Source of the DNA: Chitinispirillum sp.
GTDB taxonomy: Bacteria > Fibrobacterota > Chitinivibrionia > Chitinivibrionales > Chitinispirillaceae
Assembly: GCA_007115975.1 (NCBI GenBank)
Contig: SKJJ01000140.1
Span: 1 to 64,000 of the forward strand
Direction: 5' to 3'
Length of the DNA: 64,000 nucleotides
The translations under genes and the position numbers were made by a program. The notes beneath the pieces are model-generated. The model saw only the letters and a program-made list of their open reading frames with translations. It searched no databases and had not been told where the DNA came from. Of this stretch, positions 18,923 through 27,398 are shown piece after piece; positions within the stretch are counted from its first letter, which is position 1, and each line of letters opens with the position of its first letter.

Positions 18923-21900
18923 CTATTTTGAAACCATCTCTTTTTTGATGACCGTCTGAAGCGCTTCAATCAGTTTATCCCGATCCAGTTTAATCTGATA
19001 ATCAGTTATTCCTACTTTCAAACCCATAGCTTTGTCATCATCTCCGGCCAGTGAAGTAACAGCAATAACGGGAAGTGATGCCATGGAGGAGACCTCCCTT
19101 ATTTTTGTACACAGTTCAAAGCCATTCATTCGAGGCATTTCGATATCAGTAACAACCGCATCAATTTCATTCGGATGCTTTCTAAGTTTTTCCCACCCAT
19201 CAAGACCATCCACCGCCTCAATTACATTGTAACCGGCTTCGGAAAGGTGTTTACACATCTGTCCTCTGAAAAAGTCACTGTCTTCGGCCAAGAGCAGGGT
19301 ACTACCGGCCCCGTTTTTAACCTTTGGAGCATCTTTCACCCAATCGGGCCAGGCGGTTTCGACAATCTCGTAGATGTCAACCATCAGGACAGTTGTGTCC
19401 TTTATGATCATTGAACCGCTGATACCTTTATGGCGTATCGTTTCACTGTTCAGACGCACAGGAGTTTCAATCACCTCAACTGGCATCAATGCCACCAGGC
19501 CTACATCCCTGTTATTTACGGAGGTAACAATGACCGCCAGATTGTCGCTGTCTTCAGGAACAACAGCAACCTGAGCGCAATCAGCAATAGTGACAAGAGG
19601 CAGTGTCTCTTCTCGGTACTGCATGGAGCGTTTTCCTGCTGTTTTTTCAATCTGATTGTATTCTATTCGTTCCACTCTTTTTACCAGCTCAAGGGGCATC
19701 GCACACCGTTCAGAGGGGGAGTTATTAAACAATAACAATGAGAGATTCTCCTGAGTTGCTTGCTCCTGAAGTTTAAGCTTTAGCTCTTTTGCTCTTGTGG
19801 AGGCAGCAACAGCGGTAAGGTTTGCCTTGATCGCCAACCCTGCAGCATCGATTATCAGAGCAACTTTTCCGTCGCCCATAATTGTTGCCCCCGCATATTC
19901 AGGGAGTCCTTTAAGATGTCGTCCAAGTGGTTTGACCACGATCTCTTCACTGTTATGAAGCTCGTCTACCAGTATTCCATACTGCATAAGTCCAGAGGAA
20001 GCAATTACGACATTAAGATCACCTGATGCACAGTACCTGCGGTCATCATTTTGTCTTTTATTATTTTGATCACCCGCACTTCCCATATCTTTACCACCGA
20101 CTGACTCCAGCGAATGCTGAGGTGAACGCCTGTCGGCGATTCTGGACCTCCTGTCAACTTCCCGACGCCCTGTTACAGGATCTATATAGGTAGTTACCAT
20201 ACCTATGACATCAGAGAAACGAACCAGCGGCAACATATTCCCCCGTAGCACAAGCACCTCAGCATCCCCCACCACCTCTATCCTCCTCTTTACGTCAGCA
20301 GCTCTGATCCGGAGTAATTCAGCAACGTTTACCTGTGGAACTGCAAAGCGTTCCTCCTCCACAGATACGATAAGTGAGGGGATAATGGCTAAAGTGAGCG
20401 GCAGTTTTATAACAAATCTGGTTCCTTCACCGAGCACTGTTTCAATTTCTACTTTTCCACCCAGACGGTCTAGATTGGTTTTAACTACATCCATACCCAC
20501 GCCTCTGCCAGAGATGTCGGTGACTTTTTCAGCTGTTGAAAGTCCGGCCAGAAATACCAATGCTGCCTTGTCTTTATCTGTCATGACCTTAATTTGCTCA
20601 GGCTTTACCAACCCCTTATCCAGAGCCTTATTTGCGATTCTTTCAACATCAATTCCCTTGCCATCATCAGAAATTTCTATAACCACCTGACCAGCCTGAT
20701 GTGATGCTTTAAGCAGCAATTTCCCCATACGGTCTTTTCCTGCTTTTTCTCGCTGATCGGGTGTTTCGAGGCCATGATCAACGGCATTTCTAATCATGTG
20801 TGTTAAGGGATCGCTCAACCCCTCAATGAGAGTTTTGTCAAGTTCGACATCTTTCCCTTCTATTACAAAGTCAATTTCTTTTCCCATTTTAATTGACGTA
20901 TCACGCACAACCCTTGGAAATTTATTGAACACATTTCCCACCGGCTGAAGCCTGGTTTGCATTATAACCTCCTGCAACTCTCCGGTGACCAGATCAATTC
21001 TCTGGGCAGCAGCCTTGACAGCATGGGGATCATTGCGGTTCATTGAGTCGATAAGCTGATTTCTGCTTAAGACCAATTCTCCGGCCTGATTCATCAGCAT
21101 CTCAAGCACCTCAACATTGACTCTCAGAGTCTCATTAGCCATAGCCGCAGCAGGAGATTTCTTCTCTTTAGCGGTATCGACATCTTTGCTTTTATCTTTT
21201 TGCCCTTTCACTTTAGAAGCATCACTCTTTTGACGTTCCGAAGGAGGTGCGGGCTCTTCCTTAGGCTCTTCATTCTCAGCATCATCTCTGTCTTCTTCTG
21301 AGCTGCAGTTTTTCGGATCAAAAAGCACTTCAACTCTCTCTTTTTGAACATCCGCCACAGCATCAATCATATCCGGTTCCAGCACCGTTCTGAACACTAT
21401 GTCCAGTGGTACCTTTTTAACCGGTGGGTCATCCAATAATCCCACCGATTCAACATCCATCTTTGAGCTGATCACATACCCGGTAGAAGAGATACTTTTA
21501 ATCACCTCAAGGGGCGATTTTCCTTTGTTTTCCAAGTCATGAATCAGATCATACACTATTCGGTAGATATACTGCCGCTCTTTACACGCCGCCCTAAATT
21601 CTTCATCCGCAATACCCTCGGGGGAGTCTGCATTACCTTTTGAATCACCTTTTGTAACCGTTGTTGCGGTAGAAGTTGCAAGACCATTTACAATGCCTTC
21701 CAGTCCCGCAAGGTGAGGAGTGATATCAACTGTTTCACATCGTGAGGGGTCATTTATCATGTCTCTAAGCGAGTCAAAGGCAGCCAGAAGGATATTGGTG
21801 ATTTCCGGATTTGGGACAAGGCTTTTGGATCGGATAAGATCAAGAACATTTTCTGCCTTATGAGCCAGGGTCTGTATCACGGTAAGGTTAAAAAAACCTG

Positions 21901-22054
21901 CCCCCCCCTTCATTGAATGAGCCGCTCTGAATACTTTATTAACCAACTCGGAGTCGATATTTTCACCGGCCTCCTCGATAGTGAGCAGATCATTCTCGAT
22001 ACCTTCCAAATGCTCCTTTGATTCTGTTAAAAATTCGCTTAACAGTTCATCCAT
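18923..22054 (-). CDS. cheA: Hybrid chemotaxis histidine kinase CheA with C-terminal receiver
   Basis: About 1043 residues. The Hpt domain has phosphoacceptor His46 in FRAAHSMKGGAGF. A P2-like region follows at about 145-245, then a charged linker (EEPKEEPAPP... KGQKDKSKD). The P3 dimerisation helices precede a P4 kinase with N box HMIRNAVDHGLE, G1 DDGKGID and G2 GRGVGMDVV. A P5 CheW-like region carries a polar insertion (RREVDRRSRIADRRSP), and a second CheW-like segment precedes a receiver (LLLAEDSDF, VVTDIEMPRMNG). The ATG at 22054 has AAGGAG seven bases away and follows the STAS stop by one base, so the longer frame from 22093 is rejected. The built-in receiver may act as phosphate sink or output; no separate cheY lies in the operon. 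Confidence 0.94.
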   Translation of the reverse strand: MDELLSEFLTESKEHLEGIENDLLTIEEAGENIDSELVNKVFRAAHSMKGGAGFFNLTVIQTLAHKAENVLDLIRSKSLVPNPEITNILLAAFDSLRDMINDPSRCETVDITPHLAGLEGIVNGLATSTATTVTKGDSKGNADSPEGIADEEFRAACKERQYIYRIVYDLIHDLENKGKSPLEVIKSISSTGYVISSKMDVESVGLLDDPPVKKVPLDIVFRTVLEPDMIDAVADVQKERVEVLFDPKNCSSEEDRDDAENEEPKEEPAPPSERQKSDASKVKGQKDKSKDVDTAKEKKSPAAAMANETLRVNVEVLEMLMNQAGELVLSRNQLIDSMNRNDPHAVKAAAQRIDLVTGELQEVIMQTRLQPVGNVFNKFPRVVRDTSIKMGKEIDFVIEGKDVELDKTLIEGLSDPLTHMIRNAVDHGLETPDQREKAGKDRMGKLLLKASHQAGQVVIEISDDGKGIDVERIANKALDKGLVKPEQIKVMTDKDKAALVFLAGLSTAEKVTDISGRGVGMDVVKTNLDRLGGKVEIETVLGEGTRFVIKLPLTLAIIPSLIVSVEEERFAVPQVNVAELLRIRAADVKRRIEVVGDAEVLVLRGNMLPLVRFSDVIGMVTTYIDPVTGRREVDRRSRIADRRSPQHSLESVGGKDMGSAGDQNNKRQNDDRRYCASGDLNVVIASSGLMQYGILVDELHNSEEIVVKPLGRHLKGLPEYAGATIMGDGKVALIIDAAGLAIKANLTAVAASTRAKELKLKLQEQATQENLSLLLFNNSPSERCAMPLELVKRVERIEYNQIEKTAGKRSMQYREETLPLVTIADCAQVAVVPEDSDNLAVIVTSVNNRDVGLVALMPVEVIETPVRLNSETIRHKGISGSMIIKDTTVLMVDIYEIVETAWPDWVKDAPKVKNGAGSTLLLAEDSDFFRGQMCKHLSEAGYNVIEAVDGLDGWEKLRKHPNEIDAVVTDIEMPRMNGFELCTKIREVSSMASLPVIAVTSLAGDDDKAMGLKVGITDYQIKLDRDKLIEALQTVIKKEMVSK

Positions 22055-22055
22055 A

Positions 22056-22397
22056 TTACGACTCCTTGCTGCTATCAGCCGGACAGATTTCAAAGTGAGA
22101 ATGCAGGCGCAGTGTGGTCATAAACTGATATATAGGCTCACTTACCTGACTAAGAACTAATTTACCGTTCTTTGCTTTAAGAGAGTTATGTAGTGCTATA
22201 AGCAGCCCGATACCGGCGGAATCTATAACACCAATATCAGCGATATCAACGACGAACTCATTGGCTTTGTCGGATAAATCGATCTGTTTTTTTAGGACAG
22301 CTCTCAGTTCACTACAGTTTTCAGCACACAGGTCGCCTTTAACTTTCACACTACACACGCCCGTCTCTTTGTCCAAGTCAATTTCATAGTTACTCAT
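22056..22397 (-). CDS. STAS-domain anti-sigma-factor antagonist-like protein
   Basis: A 113-residue single STAS domain (SpoIIAA/RsbV type). The conserved core is VVDIADIGVIDSAGIGLLIALHNSL, with the phosphorylatable serine in DSAGIG. AGGAG seven bases before the ATG at 22397 supports this start over the in-frame upstream one at 22421. It sits between a PP2C phosphatase and cheA, which implies that the phosphatase dephosphorylates it. The partner kinase or anti-sigma factor is not in this window. Confidence 0.87.
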   Translation of the reverse strand: MSNYEIDLDKETGVCSVKVKGDLCAENCSELRAVLKKQIDLSDKANEFVVDIADIGVIDSAGIGLLIALHNSLKAKNGKLVLSQVSEPIYQFMTTLRLHSHFEICPADSSKES

Positions 22398-22421
22398 ATA
22401 ATTCTCCTGCTTTAATAGCAT

Positions 22422-23540
22422 TTATATTTTCACCAAAAGGAACGTCCTGTCATCAACAGGTTTGTTACCCTGCATGACAGATTCTGCCATACAGGTTATG
22501 GCATCCTCACTTTTGGTAACCAGGCAACGTTTTGCAATCTCAAGCAGTTCGCCCTGTTCTACATTTGCATTATTATCATAAGAGAGCACACCATCACTAT
22601 ACAGAAGAAAACTATCGCCGGGAGCGATAGTAACTTCAGAAACCGCTACCTCTATTTTGTCAAAAACGCCAATCATTTCACCTTCAGCTGTTACATAGAC
22701 CGGGGCACTTTTTTGAGAGAGGAAAATAGCAGGCGGGTGCCCGGCATGAACGAGTGTGGCTTTTTTAGAGAGTCTGTTAACTCGTAGCCATACCATTGTC
22801 ACATACGTTTCATCCGTTAAGAGCGGTTTAATCAGTTTGTTGAGTTCAAAAATTAATTCAGACTGCGAATAGAGCGGCGAGCAATTCTGGTGTAACAACA
22901 CCTTTAACCCTGCGGTAACCAGTGCTGATCCGGTTGAGTGCCCACACACATCGCAAACAAAATAGTCAAATACGGATTCTCCCGACCGGATAACTTCATA
23001 AAAATCCCCCCCTGCACGATTAAGGGGTTCATAGAAAACCTGGAAATTACCCTCGGGAAGGTTTTGTGGTTTTATCAATATGGACTTCTGAGCACTGGAG
23101 AGATTCTGCAACTGCGCTGCCTGATAATCCGTTACCGACTTGTGAGCTCGGTAGAGTTTAAGATGTGTTTTCACCCTGGCAAGTACTTCATACAGATTGT
23201 AAGGTTTGGTGATGAAATCTACCCCACCCGCTTTAAACCCCTCAATTTTAACATCCACATCATCTTCAGCGGAAAGAAAGATGACGGGGATATCGGATAT
23301 TTGAGGGTCTTTTTTCAGTTCCCGGCAACACTCTATACCTGTTTCATCGGGCATATTAATATCGAGTAAAATCAGATCAGGCCTACACTCCATAGCCTTT
23401 TCCCTACCCTCTTTACCATTAAAAGCGGTAATTATCGAAAGACCCTCCCGATTAAGATTCATCTCAATAACCTTAACCGAAACAGGATCATCATCAATCA
23501 CCAGCACGCTTGGCACATGCACTACACCGGAAGCCACCAT
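22422..23540 (-). CDS. Receiver-linked PP2C-type (RsbU/SpoIIE) serine phosphatase
   Basis: An N-terminal receiver (VLVIDDDPVSV, phosphoacceptor Asp in LILLDINMPDETG, Lys in FITKPYN) joins a C-terminal PP2C SpoIIE domain (GGDFYEVIRSG, YFVCDVCGHSTGSAL, ATLVHAGHPPAI, SFLLYSDGVLS, DDRTFLLVK). It is expected to dephosphorylate a STAS protein in response to phosphorylation. The neighbouring STAS gene and the CheA downstream make a phosphorelay from CheA plausible. The frame is open to 23633, but homology begins after MVASGVVHVPSV. The ATG at 23540 has AGGA at a rather long distance; 23552 is the alternative. First gene of the chemosensory operon. Confidence 0.87.
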   Translation of the reverse strand: MVASGVVHVPSVLVIDDDPVSVKVIEMNLNREGLSIITAFNGKEGREKAMECRPDLILLDINMPDETGIECCRELKKDPQISDIPVIFLSAEDDVDVKIEGFKAGGVDFITKPYNLYEVLARVKTHLKLYRAHKSVTDYQAAQLQNLSSAQKSILIKPQNLPEGNFQVFYEPLNRAGGDFYEVIRSGESVFDYFVCDVCGHSTGSALVTAGLKVLLHQNCSPLYSQSELIFELNKLIKPLLTDETYVTMVWLRVNRLSKKATLVHAGHPPAIFLSQKSAPVYVTAEGEMIGVFDKIEVAVSEVTIAPGDSFLLYSDGVLSYDNNANVEQGELLEIAKRCLVTKSEDAITCMAESVMQGNKPVDDRTFLLVKI

Positions 23541-23553
23541 ATCAAAAAACATC

Positions 23554-24020
23554 CTATCGGCAGTGTAAAGTTTAATAAACCATATTTTATGATATACAGA
23601 GACAAAAATCAATATCTTTCTACTGTCTCTCAAAAAATGTTTGACCCAAAAAAAAATGAAGGAAGCCTTATAAATCCCATAGGTATTGAGTTAAGACTAG
23701 GCTAATCCTCTTTGCCCCGGCTAAAGAACTCTTTTGTATGTTTAATACAACTGAAAATTGACGATGTGTAAATACCATCCAAAAAGTGGAGTATTCCGAC
23801 GCGCAACGCTATAAACGGGAGTGAAGCGAGCATGGAGGAGAACCGGTGCAGTCTTCGGCAGGTGCCCAAATTCTTACCTAATCCCATTTTTATTTTTTTG
23901 TACTGCCGGTTAGAAAAGACCGAAGTTTAATCACCCTCCCTTCGGCGGAAAAGGGTGTGATTTATAGTAAGGAGATCACATATTGCACACTCTGTTCTGT
24001 CGGAACCCAACGTTATATTC
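23554..24020. other. Intergenic region upstream of the chemosensory operon
   Basis: About 470 bp without a convincing gene. It should carry the promoter of the minus-strand chemosensory operon. It holds copy 2 of the dispersed repeat (23776-23871). A short open frame at 23702-23887 runs through the repeat and is not considered real. An A-rich run lies near 23648-23657. Confidence 0.5.
23776..23871. repeat. Dispersed ~100-bp intergenic repeat, copy 2
   Basis: This is the second copy of the element at 22-121, in the same orientation, 23.75 kb away. It lacks 4 bp relative to copy 1 and has a few substitutions. The central part, CATGGAGGAGAACCGGTGC, is unchanged apart from its immediate right neighbour base. 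No target-site duplication can be assigned confidently. Confidence 0.85.
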
Positions 24021-24653
24021 TCACCCCTTGAGCGACTCCACCTTCACCATGCCACCGGTGAGCACCATCTTAACGGCATCTTCTACTGGGATATCGAGGG
24101 GCCGGATTTTATAATCTGGCATTATGATCATAAATCCGCTTGTAGGGTTAGGTGAAGTGGGAACAAAGAGGGTGTGGCATTCTCTCTTTGCTCCGGAAGG
24201 GTCCCTAACCGCTCCGGTGTTGAATGCAATCACCCAGATATCAGCCGAGGGGTACTCCACAAGCACCGGTCTGGTAAAGAAGCTTTCACTTCCTTCTGGG
24301 CCACCAACCATATCCACAATCTGCCTGGTAGCTTTGTAGATCGATTTAAGAAGGGGTATAGAGCTAAAAAACACATCGACTTTTGCGATAATGGTTTTAC
24401 CGATAATGGTTTTGACCATAAAGCCGAAACCGGCAATAAGCACCACTAAAAATAGTGCCGTAAGAATTTCGATCACTACAGCCCAGAAAGGTATCTCTCG
24501 GTAGTGATAAGGGATAAAGACCAAAATGGTTTCGAGTGCTGCCCGTGCCCAGTTGAAGAGAAAGTTTATCACAAACCAGGAGACAATAAGGGGGAGCAGG
24601 GCGAGTAGTCCCTGTAAGAAGTATCGGAGAAAGTGGGGGTGTTTTCTTTTCAA
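24021..24653 (-). CDS. DUF502-family membrane protein
   Basis: A 210-residue inner-membrane protein. Two long hydrophobic segments lie at about 10-32 and 52-78 (IPFWAVVIEILTALFLVVL). The soluble remainder has the DUF502 features IPLLKSIYKATRQIVDMVGGPE and VFVPTSPNPTSGFMIIMP. The biochemical role of the family is not established. The start is a TTG with AGGAG five bases upstream. It lies alone, flanked by palindrome-containing spacers on both sides. Confidence 0.85.
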   Translation of the reverse strand: MKRKHPHFLRYFLQGLLALLPLIVSWFVINFLFNWARAALETILVFIPYHYREIPFWAVVIEILTALFLVVLIAGFGFMVKTIIGKTIIAKVDVFFSSIPLLKSIYKATRQIVDMVGGPEGSESFFTRPVLVEYPSADIWVIAFNTGAVRDPSGAKRECHTLFVPTSPNPTSGFMIIMPDYKIRPLDIPVEDAVKMVLTGGMVKVESLKG

Positions 24654-24704
24654 AGCTCTCCTAAACCAGCAGGGACACTGCTTTTCGTTGTTCGATGCGA
24701 AGCT

Positions 24705-24800
24705 GTGCGGAGAGCAGGCAGTAGTCTGCTACGTAGGGAGTAGAGGGCTACGGAGAACGGGCGTTCTTACCTCTGCCTGCGATCCCGATAATCGCCGCAC
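24705..24800. repeat. Nested imperfect palindrome
   Basis: The outer arms GTGCGG (24705-24710) and CCGCAC (24795-24800) enclose the inner arms GCAGGCAG (24714-24721) and CTGCCTGC (24773-24780). Together they would form one long stem-loop in the spacer between the DUF502 gene and the receiver gene at 24872. There is no T-run, so a simple terminator is unlikely. A REP-type element is possible. Confidence 0.6.
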
Positions 24801-24871
24801 AAGTCTGCGAACTTACGTTTTTAATGATTTTCAACCAAAAAACTCCTGGTTTTATATATAGAGCCTATTGG

Positions 24872-25246
24872 TCACGACGAGTAGATATTTCGATCTGCAA
24901 ACAGATTTTTCAGAATACCGGGTGAGACAGGCTTTTCCAGGAACAGATCGGCTCCGGCATCAATGGCTTTGTCTTCCGTTTGTTTATCACCGTATGCAGT
25001 CATTACGACGCTGAAGCAGTTGAGCTGAGTTTTTCTGGCGGAGCGGACCAGAGATAGCCCTGGCATGGAGGCGGTGCCCTGGAGCCTGAGATCAACGATA
25101 ATGGCTGCATATTGTTGGCTCTCAAGACAATTTTGAGCGCTTTCTACACAACCAACCACCTCCACCGCAACGCCGGGGCTTTCAAGTAGCCTGCTATAGG
25201 CGACCTGTATCGACTCCTCATCATCTGCAAGCAGAATTTTTTTCAT
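24872..25246 (-). CDS. Stand-alone receiver-domain response regulator
   Basis: A 124-residue receiver: KKILLADDEES, phosphoacceptor Asp in AIIVDLRLQGTASMPG, Thr/Ser in VVMTAYGD, Lys in FLEKPVSPG. GGAGGAG eight bases before the ATG at 25246 identifies the start; the longer frame to 25279 runs through this Shine-Dalgarno. It is a close relative of the divergent receiver at 25468: both share the unusual DLRL-x-GT after the phosphorylation site. There is no output domain and no adjacent kinase. Confidence 0.87.
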   Translation of the reverse strand: MKKILLADDEESIQVAYSRLLESPGVAVEVVGCVESAQNCLESQQYAAIIVDLRLQGTASMPGLSLVRSARKTQLNCFSVVMTAYGDKQTEDKAIDAGADLFLEKPVSPGILKNLFADRNIYSS

Positions 25247-25467
25247 ACCTCTATCTCCTCCGCAGAGAAAGGGGAGCAAATTGTATACCCGGATCTTTTT
25301 TAGTGCACTCCTTTACCCCACATAGTATCTTCTAAACACACCCACCAAAACACACACCTCAAGAGTCGTTTTTTACACTTGCCAAATCTTGTACAAAATG
25401 TTAACATACCATTGATACCCTGTTTTTTGATCATTTTTAGTACATTTAAGAGGTGTTCCAAGAGTAT

Positions 25468-25836
25468 ATGAATACAAAAAAAATTCTTGTAGTTGATGAC
25501 GAGCCGGCGATCCTGATGGCTTTCAAAAAGCTTCTTGTCAGACCTGGTATTGTAGTGGAAACAAGTGAGAGTCTTGAAAGTGCCAAAGAGATGGTAATGA
25601 GCGGCAGCTATGATGCAGTCATTGCGGATTTGCGGCTTTCAGGTACAATGGATCAGGAGGGTTTTGAACTGATTAAGATTACAAAAGCCAAATCCATGGC
25701 GATAAAAGTTGCCCTTATCACCGCCTATGGCAGCCACGGAATCGAACTGCTGGCCAGAAAGCTTGGTGCCGATTTCTATTTTGAGAAACCGTTTTCAGCC
25801 AGCAATCTTGAGCAAATCATCCAATCCATTCAATGA
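25468..25836 (+). CDS. Stand-alone receiver-domain response regulator (paralogue of 24872)
   Basis: A 122-residue receiver: KKILVVDDEPA, phosphoacceptor in AVIADLRLSGTMDQEG, conserved Thr in ALITAYGS and Lys in YFEKPFSAS. The frame opens at a GTG (25453) that lies directly against AGAGG. The ATG at 25468 (AAGAG upstream, short spacing) aligns better with the paralogue and is preferred. It is divergently transcribed from that paralogue across a 220-bp shared intergenic region, which suggests duplication by inversion and possibly shared regulation. Confidence 0.85.
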   Translation: MNTKKILVVDDEPAILMAFKKLLVRPGIVVETSESLESAKEMVMSGSYDAVIADLRLSGTMDQEGFELIKITKAKSMAIKVALITAYGSHGIELLARKLGADFYFEKPFSASNLEQIIQSIQ

Positions 25837-25922
25837 CATCCCTGTGAGGCAGTTGGCGTCGTTATCCCCATCTGGCTCACTTTTCGCTCTTCTTTTGTTT
25901 AAAAACCAGAGGAGAAGCTACT

Positions 25923-26480
25923 ATGTACCGTATAATACCACCATTTTTTACTGCACTTTTTTCGGCATTTCTCTTTTCCTGTCCCCAGCGCACCGATCCA
26001 ATTGATCCCGGAGTACTCATGGCAACTGCTCAGTTACAGGGCTGGGATCTTGAGATAGACGGGACCATCAGTTTTTCGGAAATAATAATGCACGGCACCC
26101 ATATTTTTGGGGATATCAGAGGACTCGAACCCAACAGAATATATGCCATCCACATCCATGAAGGCAGCAGTTGTGAAGACAGCGATGCCCCCGGGGGCCA
26201 TTTTGATCCTGCCCGGAGCGGTGTACACGGTCACCCCGGACTCTCCCCTGCACACCGCCATGCCGGAGATCTGCCCAATATTCAGGCTGGCTCGGCCGGA
26301 ATAGCACAAGTCGACTACATCACCAACTCCATCGGCCTGAGGGAATCACCCTTTTCGGTTATAGGAAAAACAATCGTTCTCCATGCAGATGCTGATGATT
26401 TCACCACACAACCCTATGGCGGCGCCGGTGAACGCATAGCCTGTGGAGTGATCACTGCTGCCAACAACCCGAGTAACTGA
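25923..26480 (+). CDS. sodC: Cu/Zn superoxide dismutase, lipoprotein
   Basis: A 185-residue exported enzyme that dismutates superoxide outside the cytoplasm. A short lipoprotein-type signal ends in LFSC near residue 20. Copper and zinc ligands are visible in order: IHIHEG, GGHFDPA, HAGDLPNI and VLHADADDF. The disulfide cysteines are in SSCED and RIACGVI, the latter with the active-site arginine in GERIACG. GGAG lies nine bases before the ATG. An extra His-rich stretch (VHGHPGLSPAHRHAGD) is typical of bacterial SodC. Its presence suggests intermittent exposure to oxygen. Confidence 0.92.
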   Translation: MYRIIPPFFTALFSAFLFSCPQRTDPIDPGVLMATAQLQGWDLEIDGTISFSEIIMHGTHIFGDIRGLEPNRIYAIHIHEGSSCEDSDAPGGHFDPARSGVHGHPGLSPAHRHAGDLPNIQAGSAGIAQVDYITNSIGLRESPFSVIGKTIVLHADADDFTTQPYGGAGERIACGVITAANNPSN

Positions 26481-26493
26481 TCCGCTCTATTTT

Positions 26494-27372
26494 TTAATCG
26501 GTATCACCAAACCGAAAAAGACGCTCCATCTCCTGGGTTGCCCGCATATCAACGACTGCTCCTTCTCCAACTATTTGGAGAGCCACCCTTCCCAGCAGTT
26601 TGTATAATTGATAATTTATCTCTCCCTGTTTTCGCAAAACCGCAAGTTCACCCCCCACTGTGTTGGTATCCCCCCTGGATACTGGCCCGGTCAGTGAATT
26701 CAAAAATCCACCCTCTATGCAATTTTCCACCACCTCCGGACACAATGCCCTGAGCACCATCCGGCTCTGATCTTGTGTAACACCTGATTGGCCAAGTACC
26801 TCTGCTCCGACTTTCAATAGCGATACCACGTAGTTGCTGAGAAAAACGGTCGCTGAATGGTACAACCTCTTTTTATCAGGATCTACGGTAAAAAGCACCG
26901 CACCAATGGCGCCGAACGCCTGACGGAGGTATTCAACCGCTTCTGGAGTGCCTTCTGCAGCGCAGGGGGTACCAGAAAATGTGGCTGCCGCTTTTTGAGG
27001 ATCAGCAAAAGATTTTACCGGATGAACCGAAGCAGTATCACAACCTCTATTTGCAAGGCACTGAAGAATTTGGGAGCTGTGATACCCGCTGCAATGAAAC
27101 ACAATTGCACCCTCCTCTATATCCATGCTACAAAGCACCTCTGCACATGAAGCTATCTGATCATCAGGCACAGCGAGCAATACAACCTTCCCTAAAGCCC
27201 TGTTTTTCAAGGAGGTACAACTCTCCCCTTCTCCTATAAATTCCCTGGCCTCAGCAGCGAACGTATCTTTCTTGTCAAAAACATGGTCGATTTCCAGGAC
27301 ACCGGCTCTTTTCCACAGCCTTCCCAGTGTTCTGCCAACCCGTCCTCCACCGATTATTGTCAGCTTATCCAT
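26494..27372 (-). CDS. Rossmann-fold / DUF2520 oxidoreductase-like protein
   Basis: A 292-residue protein. The N-terminal Rossmann fold has LTIIGGGRVGRTLGRLW and VVLLAVPDDQIAS. The C-terminal helical DUF2520 domain contains VHPVKSFADP and LYHSATVFLSNYVVSLL. It resembles NAD(P)-dependent reductases of the ketopantoate/6-phosphogluconate type, but no substrate is established for the family. AAAGGT lies before the ATG. The gene is convergent with sodC and lies downstream of epmB in the same orientation. Confidence 0.8.
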   Translation of the reverse strand: MDKLTIIGGGRVGRTLGRLWKRAGVLEIDHVFDKKDTFAAEAREFIGEGESCTSLKNRALGKVVLLAVPDDQIASCAEVLCSMDIEEGAIVFHCSGYHSSQILQCLANRGCDTASVHPVKSFADPQKAAATFSGTPCAAEGTPEAVEYLRQAFGAIGAVLFTVDPDKKRLYHSATVFLSNYVVSLLKVGAEVLGQSGVTQDQSRMVLRALCPEVVENCIEGGFLNSLTGPVSRGDTNTVGGELAVLRKQGEINYQLYKLLGRVALQIVGEGAVVDMRATQEMERLFRFGDTD

Positions 27373-27398
27373 ATATTACCTTTCAGGGATGAAACCAG

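Noticed and set aside
23554-23561. GCCGATAG on the minus strand as a sigma-28 -10 box before the chemosensory operon
   Set aside because: It lies against the start codon, and no TAAA box is found 15 bases upstream; spacing and position do not fit.
23702-23887. 61-codon minus-strand frame
   Set aside because: It runs across the dispersed repeat copy and lacks a ribosome binding site; the repeat is intergenic in both places.
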